Origin: Batillaria attramentaria
Taxonomy: Eukaryota; Mollusca; Gastropoda; Batillariidae
Direction of reading: 5' to 3'
Assembly (NCBI GenBank): GCA_018292915.2
Contig: JACVVK020000223.1
Span: 551,001 to 615,000, forward strand
Length of the DNA stretch: 64,000 bases
The notes below the pieces were generated by a model. It was not told where the DNA came from. It searched no databases and saw only the letters and a list, made by a program, of their open reading frames with translations. Positions 1 to 11,600 of this stretch are shown here, piece after piece. Each line of letters opens with the position of its first letter. Within the stretch, counting starts at the first letter, position 1. Position numbers and translations under genes: made by a program.

Positions 1-33
1 TCGTGGTTGTCACTCAGTTCATGCAAGCTGTGC

Positions 34-87
<54 letters not shown>

Positions 88-583
88 GTTTCCCGCCGTA
101 AAATTTAAACGCGTCACACAAGTTCACGACACCGCATGCGCGACAATGTGAAACGGAAGTGGTTAAAAACATGGTGGCACATGCGACTCTGTTTACGTTT
201 TCCGTCGCTGAAATTTAGGTAAAGCCGCACAATCTTGATTATTGGAAGACTCCACAGAAACACCAAACTCTGCTTCTGAGTCAAATCCACGCATGCACAC
301 TGTACTTATTATGCAATGATCCCTACGGTTGATATGCACGGCTCCCGGCCGGGCAGGGCCGGGTCCGGACGCCATTGTGACTGACTGCCGTATGGGCGAC
401 CAGTTGTTGTTCACGACCGTTTTTGCTCGGTCCCGTGAAAGGTCGCTCAAAAAAGTTTCTACTGTATGTGGTACGTGCTCGTGGCTGATTTGAGTCTTTC
501 TGAGTTACAATTCCACCATAGGCCTCCTGGGATTATCATTTGTGAAGATACTGGTGTTCATGTTTCCCCTTTGGCTGTTGCAG
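1..583. other. Flanking or intronic DNA with a GT microsatellite
   Basis: No exon is recognised here. A (GT)n tract of about 48 bases runs from 36 to 83. A CpG-rich patch at roughly 330-460 could encode a short minus-strand peptide, but it has no homology I recognise. The stretch most likely belongs to an upstream intron of the HUWE1 gene, because clear HUWE1 coding sequence follows on the plus strand. Confidence 0.5.
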
Positions 584-612
584 GGCATTTTCCTGGGCAT
601 TGTCAATAGATG
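584..612 (+). CDS. HUWE1: Candidate 29-nt HUWE1 exon
   Basis: A pyrimidine-rich stretch ending in CAG at 581-583 is a good acceptor, and GATG followed by gtaaag at 613 is a good donor. The exon would end with one base of a codon, which is exactly what the next secure exon (1351, starting with two bases AT) needs; the joined reading is ...SWALSID-DGSGEF. The assignment rests on splice signals and phase only. The exon is too short to prove by homology from memory, and a chance open segment is possible. Confidence 0.4.
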
Positions 613-1350
613 GTAAAGTGCCTTTGTCAGACGGCTTGGAGCACCCGGATTTGCCTGGTGAGTGCAGTTGAAATGGTATTCTTGCACAAATAATTAAACC
701 TTAGGCCTTAGGTCTTTCTTTCGGTATGAGCAGAGATTGTACTGAATGGTATGAATTTCTTGAGCCACAATGTTCAATTGTAGTCAGCATCTCTGTGCTC
801 AGAGAAACCCTTGAAAGCAACCACACACCTGTCCAAAGTCTCCCCAGTGTTGTTGCTGAGACTGTTGTAATGTTGGTGTTCTGTTTATCCCAGAGCAGAG
901 AGAAGTCAGTGAGAGGTGTGTCCTGTTAAAAAAAAAAGAAAATGGATAAAGTTTGTTCTTGATCTAGAGAGCAGATTATTTTTTTTTCTGCTTTATTATC
1001 CCTTTTGGGCTGCTTCCCATAGGGGAAGCGCTTCACCGCAGTGCAGCGCCAACCAATACCTAGCATGTTTTTTTTTGTTGTTTTCTTTTCAATTTTGCTG
1101 GGGGAGGGAAAACCCCCGATGAGCAGCCCAGTGGTTAGGAAAAACCGGTATCACATATCACAAGCCCGACCTGGGCTCAAACCCATGTTTTGCCGTGACA
1201 GTGGTGATGGACGTTCAGTAGGGCAGCGGCTAAGTCCGACATGCTGCCTATTAGACCACCGCTCACTCTCAGATACTGTAGAACTAGACGCTTCTGATGG
1301 ATAAACGGGAGAACCTTGCGTATCAATCCTTTATTGCCTTCTCCATGCAG
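613..1350 (+). other. Intronic sequence before the first secure HUWE1 exon
   Basis: About 740 bases without a convincing exon. Around 1115-1265 there are stretches resembling decayed tRNA-like SINE heads (GTGGTTAG, GGGCTCAAACCC), but they cannot be matched to the families found elsewhere in the window. The stretch ends at the acceptor CAG 1348-1350. Confidence 0.4.
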
Positions 1351-2976
1351 ATGGTTCCGGTGAGTTTCTGGACGCCTGGCTGATGCTGATGGAGAAAATG
1401 GTGAACCCCAAGACGGTGCTGGAGTCCCCGCATTCTATACCCAATAAGTCCAAAACTACGGCCCAGGCGCCCACCTTCAACGCAACCCAGTACCTCATCA
1501 GCACCCAGAAGGTGCGTTCACTTGAATTTTGTCCCATTGCCAGGGATCGATTTTCTCACGCGTCGTGCGACTATGTCTCATATTTTGATAAAATGTCGCA
1601 TAGAAATTTCGCAAAATGCGTCATATGTCGCACGAACATGACATCACAAGCGCACTTGACAACGTGAAGCAGAGATGCGCTGTCCGTGTCAGTCATAGAG
1701 TCTGTTACACTAATCTAATATTAGTGATGAGGCTTACTTATCCCGCTCGCCGCGCGCGCTGCCAGGAACTCTCGCTCGAAAGAGTTGCAAAAAATATTGG
1801 CGCGTTATCAGTTTTCTCAGTTCTGCGATCGAGAGGTCCTTTTCCGTTCAGAACCTGAACGTCACTGCACTTAGGAATGTTCAGGCTCTCGGCACAGACA
1901 TGTGACAGAGTGATGCGGGTGAACTTGATTGTCTCATAGAAAATAAAAATGTCTCATAAATATGACTGGTCAAGGAGACAATGTCTCATTGGCATCTTTG
2001 AGTAAATCCATCCCTGCATTGCCTTTTCCTCTTTCGTCGGTAATTTATTTATCTATTTTTACATTATAGATGGTTGACAACAGTTGCAGGCAAACAAATA
2101 CACCCAACTCACCCCAACCCATGCACACCAACGCTTTGTGAACACTTTGTTTAATTGAAAATCAGGATAGATGTGGCATAATATCACTATTGTCTCCGAT
2201 TTTGCAGGCTGCTTTCAATGCTGTGATGAACATGTGGAACAAGAAGCCACTGAAAGTGTACGGCAGTCGCATGTGCGAGTCACTGCTGGCAATCCTCTGT
2301 CACATCATCCGCGGGGAGAGCATCATAAAGGTAAACACCAATTGATAGAGTATAAGATATATACTGACTTTTTAGTTTTTAGATAAAAACTAGTGTGCGA
2401 CTGGACATTTGTCATGAGAGAGTGAAATGTCTTCCATCAACAGTACTGAGCTGTATTCTGGTGTATACTTCGGACTGTCTGCTGCAATTTCAGTGTGTGC
2501 ATAAGACAATGCTGTTCCGATTTTGACTTCTTTTTTTTTGGTGTTGTTGTTGCTTGCTTGCTTGTGCTACAAAATACCCTTTTGAAGGACCTTGACTCAT
2601 TTCACAAGTGAGCCAAGTAGGCTTCTGCCTCTCCAACACCAGTGGGAGGTTTTGTTCGGGTTATGTATAGATCTACAAAGTGCTCCTTCTAACATCCAAA
2701 TTACGCGGAGGCTCTTAGTGCAGTTCGCTGTCTTTAGTTTCGTTGTAGCCTTGCATGTATCCATGTTGATATTCTGCCCATATTACGCTCATTTTGCGAG
2801 AGATTTACGTTTGACAATAGAAGCTATGTGCACAGGAGCAGCTAGCGAAAGAAAAGGAAGAGGAGGCGACGACGTCGTCGGAGCCAGGGCCGCCAACTGC
2901 TGAGAACCCGACAGCTCGGCTCGCTGGACGACGCAATGCAGCAGATCATGAAGTGAACCCTCACCATCTGCAGCAG
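1351..2976 (+). CDS. HUWE1: HUWE1 exons before the UBA domain
   Basis: Exons 1351-1511, 2208-2330 and 2836-2976 encode a conserved helical segment ([38 protein letters not shown]) and then a charged Glu/Lys linker ending in HHLQQ just before the UBA helix. The motifs match the stretch preceding the UBA in animal HUWE1. The first exon begins with the last two bases of an Asp codon. The intron 1512-2207 holds a TIR element (1541-2016); the intron 2331-2835 holds a decayed end fragment of the seven-unit repeat near 2586-2635; the intron 2977-3831 holds a SINE. Confidence 0.93.
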
Positions 2977-5900
2977 GTAATGGTTTTGTTTCATATGTAA
3001 CCCTGGTCTGGCTGAATTAATTTGTCTTATGTGGAAAAAGCCAAAGAGGTAGCCTGGAATATTCCATTTTCAGTGAGACCAGGGTGAAGCCAATCTTGAT
3101 GATATTGCTGTACAAGAATGTTTGGGATGTTGGGAAACAGAGAAGTCTCAGATTGAGACCGGGGCTGTCGGTGGTCTAGTGGTTAAGAGACTTGTCACCA
3201 GTGCGAGAGGTCAGGGGTTCGAGTCCCACTCGGGGCAAAAAAAAAAACTTTTTCCTTCTCATATGTGGCACCGTTTGTTCGGGCCGATCGTCGGGGGTTC
3301 TCTCCGGGTACTCCAGCTTCCTCCCCCTCTGCTTTAGAAATATTCAGCCCACCAAATTGGAAAAATAAATGCAATTCTAAAATCCGAAATTTAAATAGCT
3401 GAGCTGCCCCTTCGCACCACGTGATTGTAATGTGTTTATGTCCAATGTGTGAGAGAATGCGTGTGATTCACGTGAGCGTGCGTGTTGGGTTCAGTTCGCG
3501 GCGCTTTGAGTCGATTCATGAAATTGGGTAAAACGCCTACAAAATACTTATTATTATTATTATTGAGGTTGTGTCCTGCGTGTAAGATAAATACATTGTG
3601 TTTTTGCCCTGTGCAGAATAGTATCATGTGGGACTTGCACAATTTACATTCGCTCTGAAGCGAGAATCACCAAGCAAGGTTCTCTGTTTTGTGAGGGGCT
3701 TGGTAGTGTACTTTCAGTGAAGCTAAACGGGTGTGCATGATGTTTTTGACTGACGTGTCGACGCGTTTTCACCATGTCTGGAATGCGTCGTGGGTGGTGG
3801 TTTGTTTATGGTTTGGGGTGTTGGATTTCAGCTGATGGACATGGGCTTCACCAGAGAACATGCAATGGATGCTCTGATGAACACCAACACCCTGGAGCAA
3901 GCCACGGACTACGTCCTGACCCACCCTGCCCCTCCCGCCCCCTTCCTCGCTGCCCCGGGGGGTTCGCAGGTGAGTGACGTGTCCTTTGAGTAAGCATTGT
4001 GTGTTGTTCATGGTGGTGAAGGTCATCGTGTGCACTGTTCAAAACTGATGGATTAAGCCTTGATCAAGGAAGCAACTGTCCATCTCACTGTATGATGGTG
4101 CTCAGAATAAACCTTTCCAGTGTCATGTAACAGATTTTACAGCATGCCCCGCTGACGGTTCAAAGGGATTTGTCAGAGTAAGCCACTGAACACAGCTTGA
4201 TGAATACTATCCTGATGACCATGAGCTTGACTGCTGCTCATCTTTATTTCATGGGTGACACTCTTCAGTCTGGGTGACTGAAATCAGTTTTGGGGAAACC
4301 TGCCCTCACTGAAATTCCATTTGTCGAGCAAATTACAGATCAGATAGTACAACAAATAGCAACCCAGATATAAATGTCACATTCGTAGTTTACTGTTACT
4401 AGTGTTAGGGTGCTATGACTGGCCAGCAAATGCTTTTAAACTTTCTGAAACTCATGTTTGGCCGGGTGCTTCACCATTGTTGAACCCAGCCTTTCAGTCT
4501 TTTCAAAATTTAAGTGTCACCCATGTAATTTGAGTTATGGGCTGAGATGGCTCTTGGTAAGTCAGTTTGGTGCTGGGAGTTAGGAGTTACAGATAAGTTG
4601 AATCATGACCGAGAAAACTGCCTTTTGGTTTCCAAGTTTCCATCACACCACACAAAACTGTGGACAGGGAGTAACTGCAAGTGTTCTTTGGCAGGCTCTG
4701 GGTATGGATGTCGACTTGTCCGACGAGGACCAGATGTTGCGAGCCATCGCGCTCTCTCTCGGGGAAAATGCCGTCATGTCTACAGACCAGGCAAGTGTCT
4801 CGCTTGACACACAAAAAAAAAGGCAGTAGAAATGAAGGCATTTCATGTCCAGATTACCTGTAGAAAAATCTGGACTTCCTCCTGTTGCATGCACAACAAA
4901 AGAAGCAAATCCCTGGGGTTGAAATTTGACTCGACTTTTTATGTGCAGCCTGTATCACTTTCTGTGTGGAGTTGTATATTTGCGGTTGTTTTTCTGGTGC
5001 AGGCCAACCAGGCGAGTGGGGAGAAGAAGGAGGAAGAGGAAGAACAAGAGAAGCAAGAGCAAGAGGACCCGCTGGACAAGTCCGTCTTGGACGACTTTAC
5101 GGACGCCATGTTACCAGGTGCGTTAGGCAGTTGAGGGACAGCTGAGCTGTTAGGGTTGAACTGTTTGGTCAAGAATTCGGTCGCAGCTGGGAGTCATGTC
5201 TTCTTCCTCTTCTTTTTCTTCTGCCTCTCCTTTTTCTTCGTCCTTGTCTTTTTCTTTTCTTCGATTTCTTTTTTGTCGAATGCTAGATGTTGACGCCTGT
5301 AGCTCTGAAGTCATGTATTTGTCATGTGATGAATAAAGAAGCTGGTCCATCTCGCGAATATAGATACTAATCGCCCAAATATGTGACTGTTGCATGTGCT
5401 TTTATAGAAACAGCAGGGTAAAATAATTGCATGGAACCACACTGACAGGTCTTAATGGATTTTCTTCTCCATATTTCTGTTAGGGAGGTGTGCACTGCTA
5501 CCGCTGTGTCATCAGCATCTCTGCCAGCGCTGCTTCAGTAGATAACGCCAATTTTAGATGTTTTAGTGGATATTTTTCCGAGTTTTGAGTGCAACTTGTT
5601 TTGCAGGTTGCCTGAATCTTCTGGACATGTTGCCGGAGACGGTGTATCGGGTGTGTGACTTGCTGACGGTTGTGACCAGTCGTAACGGAAGTGACTGGAG
5701 GGACAGAACGCTAGCTACTATCGTTTCTGAGGTTAGTAGGTCACGGTCGACAGAAGGGAGAGCTGCTGGGTAATAATAATAGATATTAATCGCATTAATA
5801 TAAGTGCTTTATCCCAAAAATTGGCCCAGAGCGTCACGCTCACGTGAATCGCACATTCTCTCGGACGCTGGGCGTGAACACATAAAAAGCAAAATGTTGT

Positions 5901-6309
5901 GAAGGTGCTGGCTCAGCAGTTAAGTTTCGGAATTTTAGAAGTGCATTTATTTTTTGATTTTGTAGGTTGAACATTTTCAAAGCAGCGGGCAGATATGTTG
6001 GTAACATTGCTTCGTTTCTCCTGTTGAATGGTAGGGTCTGACAGGATGTCTTCCTGCATGGTGATTTGTTTCTGGAAAAGTTACACAAGCTCTTCCTAGA
6101 GGAAATAAAAGAATCGGAGAAGATGAACGTTGCCCAGATTGCCAGTTCCTAGTTTAGGGAGTGCCCGCTTATCTTCTAACACATGCCTGCTGTCACTGAC
6201 ACACACCGAACCTGTATACTTGCCTGTTCAGGGAGTGCGATTAGTAGTGTCTCCATTTACTACATTATTTTTGTTGTTTTGTGCTTTGGAAACTTGCAAG
6301 ATGCATTTG

Positions 6310-6362
<53 letters not shown>

Positions 6363-8565
6363 TTTTTGCAGGTTCATACTCAAGCACGTCATATGCTTGA
6401 AGTGGTCTCCAGCGACGGAACAAATGCAGAAATGGTACAGAAACTGACATCATCGGAGGAAGCTCTCAAGTTCGGCACCCGACTGCATCTGCTCAGTTTG
6501 CTGCTTGAGGTAAGCAAATCAGGAGATACAGTTTTGCCGCCTTTCCCTGCTTCGCATTCAAAGGGCTTTAGGTTGGATTCTGCATTCCTACATTAGCTTC
6601 TATGGCTTGTTTCTAATTATCATGGAGATGTTACCTTTAAAGTAATTGATTTCTGCTGAGTGTGTTCTCTATGATGAATTATCAAGCACGTATCTGACAT
6701 CACAATGAAAAAAAGTCAGCCTGAGAGAACATTACTGTCCAGCATGCATTTTATATCGAAGCAACCATGCACTTGTCTGGCCTGCAACGTGTTCTTGATT
6801 AGCTTGCATGTCTTCGTTCTGGTTCAGTCGGAGTCCTATTGACGTAATTTGTGCAGGACATGAACCTGCCATGTGCGGAAGCCATCCACAAGGGCCATCT
6901 ACTGGAGCTGCTGGTGGCCGTGCTGACCGCCACTCACCACTTGCTTGCCACTGCTAAGGATGCCTCCACCCCAAAGTAGGTTCACATGAAATAGCAGTAC
7001 GGCTCAGTGTAAATAGACCACCGTTATTGTCAGTAGTGACCTGCGTGTGATTGCTGTAGACGATCCATTAGCACATTGGTGTAAGAAATGGAGAAAGGAG
7101 CGTCAGAAAAGAGCATTTCAAATTTCTTGGACTTTCGTAGGGCTAACATGTTAACCGCCATTCAAATTGTACTGTACCATGAAAAGTAAGCAGCCAATAT
7201 GGTCAAGCTGTAAATTTGCACGACGATTGTTAAAGCAGCACTTTTGGAATGCTGACACAATTGTTCCAGGTTTGTGTTTTGGAATTTGTTTTCTAAACAG
7301 TGGCTAGCACCAGGGAGCACTAGAATACTGCAGAATAATGTGAATGAGACTCTTCTGATTTACAGGTGGTTGGCACCTCTGCTGCTGCTGCTTGATCTCT
7401 TTGAGAAAATATCTGTGATATCCAAACGGAAAGCAGAGGCCAACAGACTTCGGGTAAGTCAGTCTAGGTTACATGGTGTCCGTGTACCGCGTGAAACTGA
7501 ATTAGCGTTGGTGAAAGGACTGGAGAATATCAGTATTATCATTGTGGGACTTGATCTCAAGTGCAGATGCTTTTTTTTTTTGTGTTTGTGTGTTGTTGTT
7601 TTTTTTAGTAACATTTTGCCCTGACAACCACACGCACACTATCTTATATTTTACCAGAGTGCTTGAATTTTCTAACTAGAATTGACAGTGCAGGAGCTGA
7701 TTCTTACAACAGTTCAGGAGTTGTGCTGGTGTTTTACATTTTGCGATGAAAAAAGCATGGGGTTGGTGCAAAAAACATACAGCACGAAAAAAAACTTCAT
7801 TTAAAAGGCGTACACATCCGACAGGTGGTTTTTAATTTCTCTGACATCAATTTAGGAAGGTACCCAAAGTGTCAGAAAGTCGCATAGAACACTTCCTGTT
7901 GTCACTCGACTGGCTAGTGACCAGTGTAATCAAACTCGCACTGCTGACTGCCCTCCAGCGGTAATTGACAGGATTAGCCCAGCAAGCAGGGAGGCTGTCA
8001 CAGCGCTGACTTGTGGGTGCAGTCAAGGCCCTTGTTTCAATATGCATACGAGTATGTAGAGGCTCATATGCAGAGGTCAATTGAAGATGCGTAAGGTGCC
8101 CTCAAAATGCAGTGTATATGCAAAAATTTGCGAGAAATGTGACCCCTGAACAGTTTATGCTGGTCATTTTTGCTTGGGTTGTTACCTCACACTTACTGTC
8201 TTCGTTGCGTTAAGAAACGTACACTGAAGAAGCTACAGCCATGAGTGTTGGCTATAAATGTATTAAAACTCAAGCTGTAGATCTCACTGCAGGCTGGAAG
8301 CACAACATGGAAGTGGTTTGATGACAGTACTGGGCGGTGGTGCAAATACAGCATTGGCAACAACAAGACGATCCATGATGCCTACATGGCTGGGGACAGC
8401 TCAGTGCGGTGAGTGCTCCTGTGATGTACACCTGGGCTAGACAGACATTTATTCACACACACACACACACGTATTCTCACACACACACACACACAGATTC
8501 TCACACACACACACACACACACACACCCTCACCCTCGTCCTCACCCCCACCACCACCCCCTCGAC

Positions 8566-8600
<35 letters not shown>

Positions 8601-11600
8601 AAAAAAAGAAAGAAAAGATTGTCATTTCATCAGGATAGTAGCCTTGTGAAAGTCTGTGTGAAAATGACGTGCTAATAATTAAAAAAAAAAATTCACTTCT
8701 CTGCTTTGTGTGAGTACACTTGTCGGAATTGGTGTGACCGCAGTCTCGAGAACTACTGCTGAAGTTTCGTATCAGCTGGAGGGTTGCTGACTGCTAAAGT
8801 ATACAGGATGTCTCTGTCCAATCACGGTCACTGCTGTTTCCTGTACAGCAGTGATCTTCAGTGATGTCTCACAAGTTACATGAAGATTTTGGGACCACCC
8901 CATTTGACGGAATGTAAAGATCGATGCAGTAAATAGGGTGTGGGTTGTAAGGACACTTGACAAGTTTGAGAATGAGTGAAAGATTCTGACTTAATTGTGT
9001 TTTTGTTTTTTGTTTTTGTTTTTTTTCAATTTGCACAGATTCCAAGCTGGACGGCGGAAATACTGTGTTCAGTTCGGCACGATGGTCCAGGTTCGTGAAA
9101 ATAGTTTACATGCACTTAAGTTTGGAAAAAACTATCAGTACAAATTCTTTTCTTGATGGATGTCATCTCAATGAATGAACAGTGCTTCAGACAAACACAC
9201 TTGTTTTTAGTGGCAGTGCAGTGCTGTTTGCATATTACTTGGATTACACAAAAGGGGGGGGGGGGGGGGGGGGGGGGGTAAAAAGGTTTCTTAGGGCGTA
9301 ATTCCTTCTGCATTGGTGGTGCGAACATTACCAGTAATGTGTTGGTTTGCTGTGACAGCTGAATGAGGAGACTGGCAATAGGAGACCAGTGATGCTGTCG
9401 ATACCAACAGCGGAGGAGAAAATTGCCGCAGCCAAAGAAGAGTCCAAGGAAACGTCTCTACTAGCAAAACGTGAGCATATTTTTCATGAAAGACATGGTC
9501 AGAAATAGGGATCAGTAGTATACACTGTAAACTGTATCTAAGTTGCTGCGGCCTTCTAATCTGGCCCGTCACTATTGACCAGGACTTCGATGTAAGACAT
9601 TGCACGTTGTGAATTCTTGAGCATTCTTAATGGACGGCTTCTGAGATTGTGCTTCCAGTTCAGTTGTCGAACTCTTAAGTCTGTTTTTCAGCTCCTGAAG
9701 AGAACAAAATGGAAACAGAAACGCCAGAGGAGAAGCCACTCCCTGCAGTTACCTTAGTGGGATTGAATGAAGAGCAGATTTCCAACATAATACGGTGAGG
9801 AAGTCTACCCCTTTATGGTCTGTGTATTCATAAGTTACCATTAGCTTATGTTTTCGTAAGTCATGTTTAGACTATACTTGTGTATTGCTGATAAGAGGAT
9901 GACATTTTTGTGTTGTAGTAAGCAGTAATCGTTTTGATGTTGAGTGTTTGTTGTGGCGCCTCACAACAAACACTCGACATCAAAACGATTACCGGTGGTC
10001 TATTGGTTTAAGAGATTTGTCACCAATGCGAGAGGTCAGGGGTTCGAGTCCCACTCGGGGTAAAGAATTTTTCCTTCTCTTATGTGGCACCGTTCATTCG
10101 AGCCGATCATTGGTGGTTCTCTCCGAGTACTCCGGCTTCCTCCCGCTCTGCTTTGGACATGTTCAGCCCACCAAATTTGAAAAAAAAAAAAATCTAAATC
10201 CCGAAATTTGAATAGCTGAGCTGACCCTTCGCACCACGGTTGATTCGATTGTAATGTGTTAATGTCCAGTGTGTGAGAGAATGCGTGTGATTCCTATGAG
10301 CATGCGTGTTGGGTTCAGTTCGCGGCACTTTGAGACAATTCACAAAATTGGGTAAAGGGCCTATACAATACTCATTATTATTGTTTAGCTTTGGTTGCTT
10401 TGCTAACAGATGCATTCTTTCTTGCATTTGTTTATGATCGTGATTTCTTTCACTGTCTCTTGTAAACAGGTCACTGGTGTCTCTGATCACAATCCCGATA
10501 GAATCGGACACGCTGCACGCTTTGCTGCGACTGTGTCTGCGTCTGACGAGAGACCACCACTTTGCTGTTCAGTTCGCTTCCCTGGGAGGACCACGCATGC
10601 TGCTGGGTCTGACGCAATCCGTCGCCTTCCCAGGGTTCCTGTCTCTGGTGACGCTTCTCTTCAGACACATCCTGGATGAACCCACCGCGCTTCGCCACTG
10701 CATGGAGAAGGTTGGTACTTCAGATAGAGGATCTGTTCATTCTCTGGAGTCCGTAACCTCACCTGATGGCACCACATATGATGAACACTGCAAACAAGCT
10801 CGTTTCAGGAAACTGGAAGCAATACTCCCTTTACAAATATTTTTGGACATTCTTTCTTTGAAGACCTGGCTGTTGATACTAGAGTTTGCATGTGGCCAAG
10901 TCAAGGTGATGTGCGTGTTACAGCCTCTTTTTAGCTGGAGACGGTTTCTTGTAGTGTTGCTCTGTAATTACCAACACACCTTGTCTACCAGAATTCTGTG
11001 TCCAGAAAGTTTTTGTTTGGCAATCTTTTTCATTTGGCACAATGCCAAGACATCTTATTCACGAACTTCATGCTCTTCAGATCCCGCCCAGCACCTACCA
11101 GATTACCAAGATGTTTGGCATCACTTTTTTTGCTGTTGTAAAGTGGTTAGAACGCACTGTATAAAACACAGGAAAGTATTGTAGGAGTGCATGTAGTGTT
11201 GTGAATTTGGTGGTCATTGTAGTATTACTGTGTCTCCCCAGGTGATGCGGAGTGCGTGTACAGGAATGGGGTCAAGTGCCAGCGGTGTTAGCAATGGCAT
11301 CATTGGATCAAAGGAGATGCATTATGTGTTGCGCGTCCTGGGCCCCGCTGCCTGTCGCAATCCCACTTTCTTCTCCACTGTCGCTCGTGACTCGCTGCAG
11401 ATTGCATTACCCCCACAGAACAAAATTGTCAAGGGTGAGCACCTACGTAGTTCGTTAAAAAAATCAGTGAAGTTTGCTATGAATATTATGTGGAAATTTT
11501 TTTTCTTTTTTTTTTTCTTTTTGTCGGGAGAGCCGGGGTGGCTGAATGGTAGAGCGTTGGACTTCTAATGCTCGGGTCATGAGTTCGTATCCCAGCTGGG

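Noticed and set aside
193..450. Minus-strand open frame in CpG-rich DNA, possible first exon of another gene
   Set aside because: No homology recognised, no convincing donor or further exon; CpG richness alone is not enough.
3161..3240. tRNA gene suggested by A-box and B-box (also at 9991, 17558, 27143, 58870, 60460)
   Set aside because: The sequence has no pairing acceptor stem and occurs many times with the same non-tRNA body and ATT tail, so it is the head of a SINE.
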